A program made the translations under genes and the position numbers. A stretch of DNA of 64,000 bases from contig JAFZAH010000034.1 of NCBI GenBank assembly GCA_017548275.1, positions 62,001 through 126,000 on the forward strand. The letters run 5' to 3'. Source of the DNA: Prevotella sp. (lineage in GTDB: Bacteria > Bacteroidota > Bacteroidia > Bacteroidales > Bacteroidaceae). Below are positions 63,412 to 64,000 of this stretch, in pieces (position 1 is the first letter of the stretch; each line of letters starts with the position of its first letter). The notes beneath the pieces were generated by a model. It saw only the letters and a program-made list of their open reading frames with translations. It did not search any database and had not been told where the DNA came from.

Positions 63412-63474
63412 CTACGAATTACGCGAATTTAACGAATTTAGAATTTCAAATTTCGGATTTCAAATTTCGGATTT
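63412..63474 (+). repeat. Heptamer array between gcvH and gcvP, nine units
   Basis: Units kept in 7-bp register: CTACGAA, TTACGCG, AATTTAA, CGAATTT, AGAATTT, CAAATTT, CGGATTT, CAAATTT, CGGATTT. It ends 5 bp before the gcvP start codon, so it lies where a ribosome site would be. Confidence 0.8.
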
Positions 63475-63479
63475 AAGAC

Positions 63480-64000
63480 ATGACCTATAAGTATTTTCCA
63501 CAGACAGAGGAAGATATCCGCAAAATGCTGGACAAGATAGGCGTTGAGACCCTTGACGACCTGTTTGCGGAAATCCCCGAGAGCATCCGCTTCAAGGGCG
63601 ACTTCCAACTGCCCTCAGCGAAGAGCGAACTGGAGGTGCGCCGCTATTTCGAGGAGTTATGCTCGAAGAACCAGCCGCTGACCGTTTTCGCCGGAGCCGG
63701 TGTCTATGACCATTATACCCCGAGCATCGTTCCCAATATTGTTGAGCGATCTGAATTTCTGACCTCATACACCCCATATCAGGCAGAAATATCACAAGGC
63801 ACGTTGCATTACATCTTTGAATACCAAAGCATGATGTCGGCCCTGACAGGTCTGCCCATCGCCAACGCTTCGATGTATGACGGCAGCACAGCCACCGCCG
63901 AAGCCATGTTGATGGCTTTCGGCAATGCCAAAAAAGCCGACACGGTGTTGCTCTCCTCAACCATTGACCCGAAAATTAAACGAGTAGTCGAGACATACGC
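63480..64000 (+). CDS. gcvP: Glycine dehydrogenase (decarboxylating), N-terminal part, cut by the window end
   Basis: The ATG at 63480 opens a frame with no stop to the window end (173 codons). The sequence MTYKYFPQTEEDIRKMLDKIG, FAGAGVYDHYTPSIVPNIVERSEFLTSYTPYQ (in two parts) and ISQGTLHYIFEYQSMMSALTGL is the N-terminus of the PLP-dependent P protein, which decarboxylates glycine and loads the lipoyl arm of GcvH. Whether it is the single-chain or the split (GcvPA) form cannot be seen. Confidence 0.93.
   Translation, partial: MTYKYFPQTEEDIRKMLDKIGVETLDDLFAEIPESIRFKGDFQLPSAKSELEVRRYFEELCSKNQPLTVFAGAGVYDHYTPSIVPNIVERSEFLTSYTPYQAEISQGTLHYIFEYQSMMSALTGLPIANASMYDGSTATAEAMLMAFGNAKKADTVLLSSTIDPKIKRVVETY

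Overview
The window looks like chromosomal DNA of a member of the Bacteroidota, most likely order Bacteroidales and Prevotella-like. The evidence is: (i) many genes are preceded by the Bacteroidota promoter (-33 TTTG or TTG, a spacer of about 20 nt, -7 TAnnTTTG) and few have a Shine-Dalgarno sequence; (ii) two secreted proteins end in type IX secretion sorting domains; (iii) the ATP synthase genes run atpD-C-I-B-E-F-H-A-G, with the short epsilon and long subunit a known from this phylum; (iv) families largely confined to the phylum occur (DUF5687-like, DUF6057-like). No transposase, integrase, phage gene, CRISPR array or rRNA was seen. The only RNA gene recognised is tRNA-Arg(TCT) at 36933-37006.

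Layout. 1-5757: end of a membrane protein, a T9SS cargo protein and two secreted pectinases (PL1 pectate lyase, GH28 polygalacturonase). 5912-7242 (minus): trmO and a PAP2 phosphatase. 7391-16761: a four-gene operon encoding a WG-repeat membrane protein, an actin/Hsp70-fold ATPase, a 1786-residue protein that joins a SEDS-like glycosyltransferase membrane domain to a complete class B penicillin-binding transpeptidase, and a small membrane-anchored protein. 16790-19776: a three-enzyme L-galactose catabolic cassette. 19853-22972: a secreted T9SS protein and a secreted hydrolase with an STN-like N-terminus. 23134-30516 (minus): the complete F-type ATP synthase operon. 30724-36807 (minus): pfkA, nhaD, then guaA in an operon with a nucleotidyltransferase and a secreted protein. 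36933-43087: tRNA, an ECF sigma/anti-sigma-like/secreted-protein operon, GNAT, MBL and nitroreductase genes, a CAT-like acetyltransferase and a DUF3237 protein. 43384-47583: a lipoprotein, rsmG, MBL hydrolase, ruvC and a ModF-like ABC ATPase. 47844-53540: unknown membrane and secreted proteins, glgB with a YhcH-family gene, and a MORN-repeat protein. 53938-60604: thrA, a phosphoglycerate-mutase-like proposed homoserine kinase, and thrC, with an unrelated gene inverted between the last two. 60810-64000: lipoate ligase, gcvT, gcvH and the start of gcvP.

Three things stand out. First, the 7391-16761 operon looks like a self-contained peptidoglycan-synthesis machine in which polymerase and crosslinker are one polypeptide with its own actin-fold ATPase. 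Second, degenerate tandem repeats with a strict 7-bp period lie just after many genes, overlap some stop codons, and occur inside two coding sequences (guaA twice, the SEDS-PBP gene once), where the clear units come in multiples of three (3, 3 or 4, and 6), as needed to keep frame. Third, thrA is preceded by a 73-74 bp tandem repeat in which each unit carries a -7 box and the last two have complete promoters.

Functionally, pectinases plus L-galactose catabolism suggest growth on plant cell-wall pectin. The right end combines threonine synthesis from aspartate with glycine cleavage and its lipoylation.
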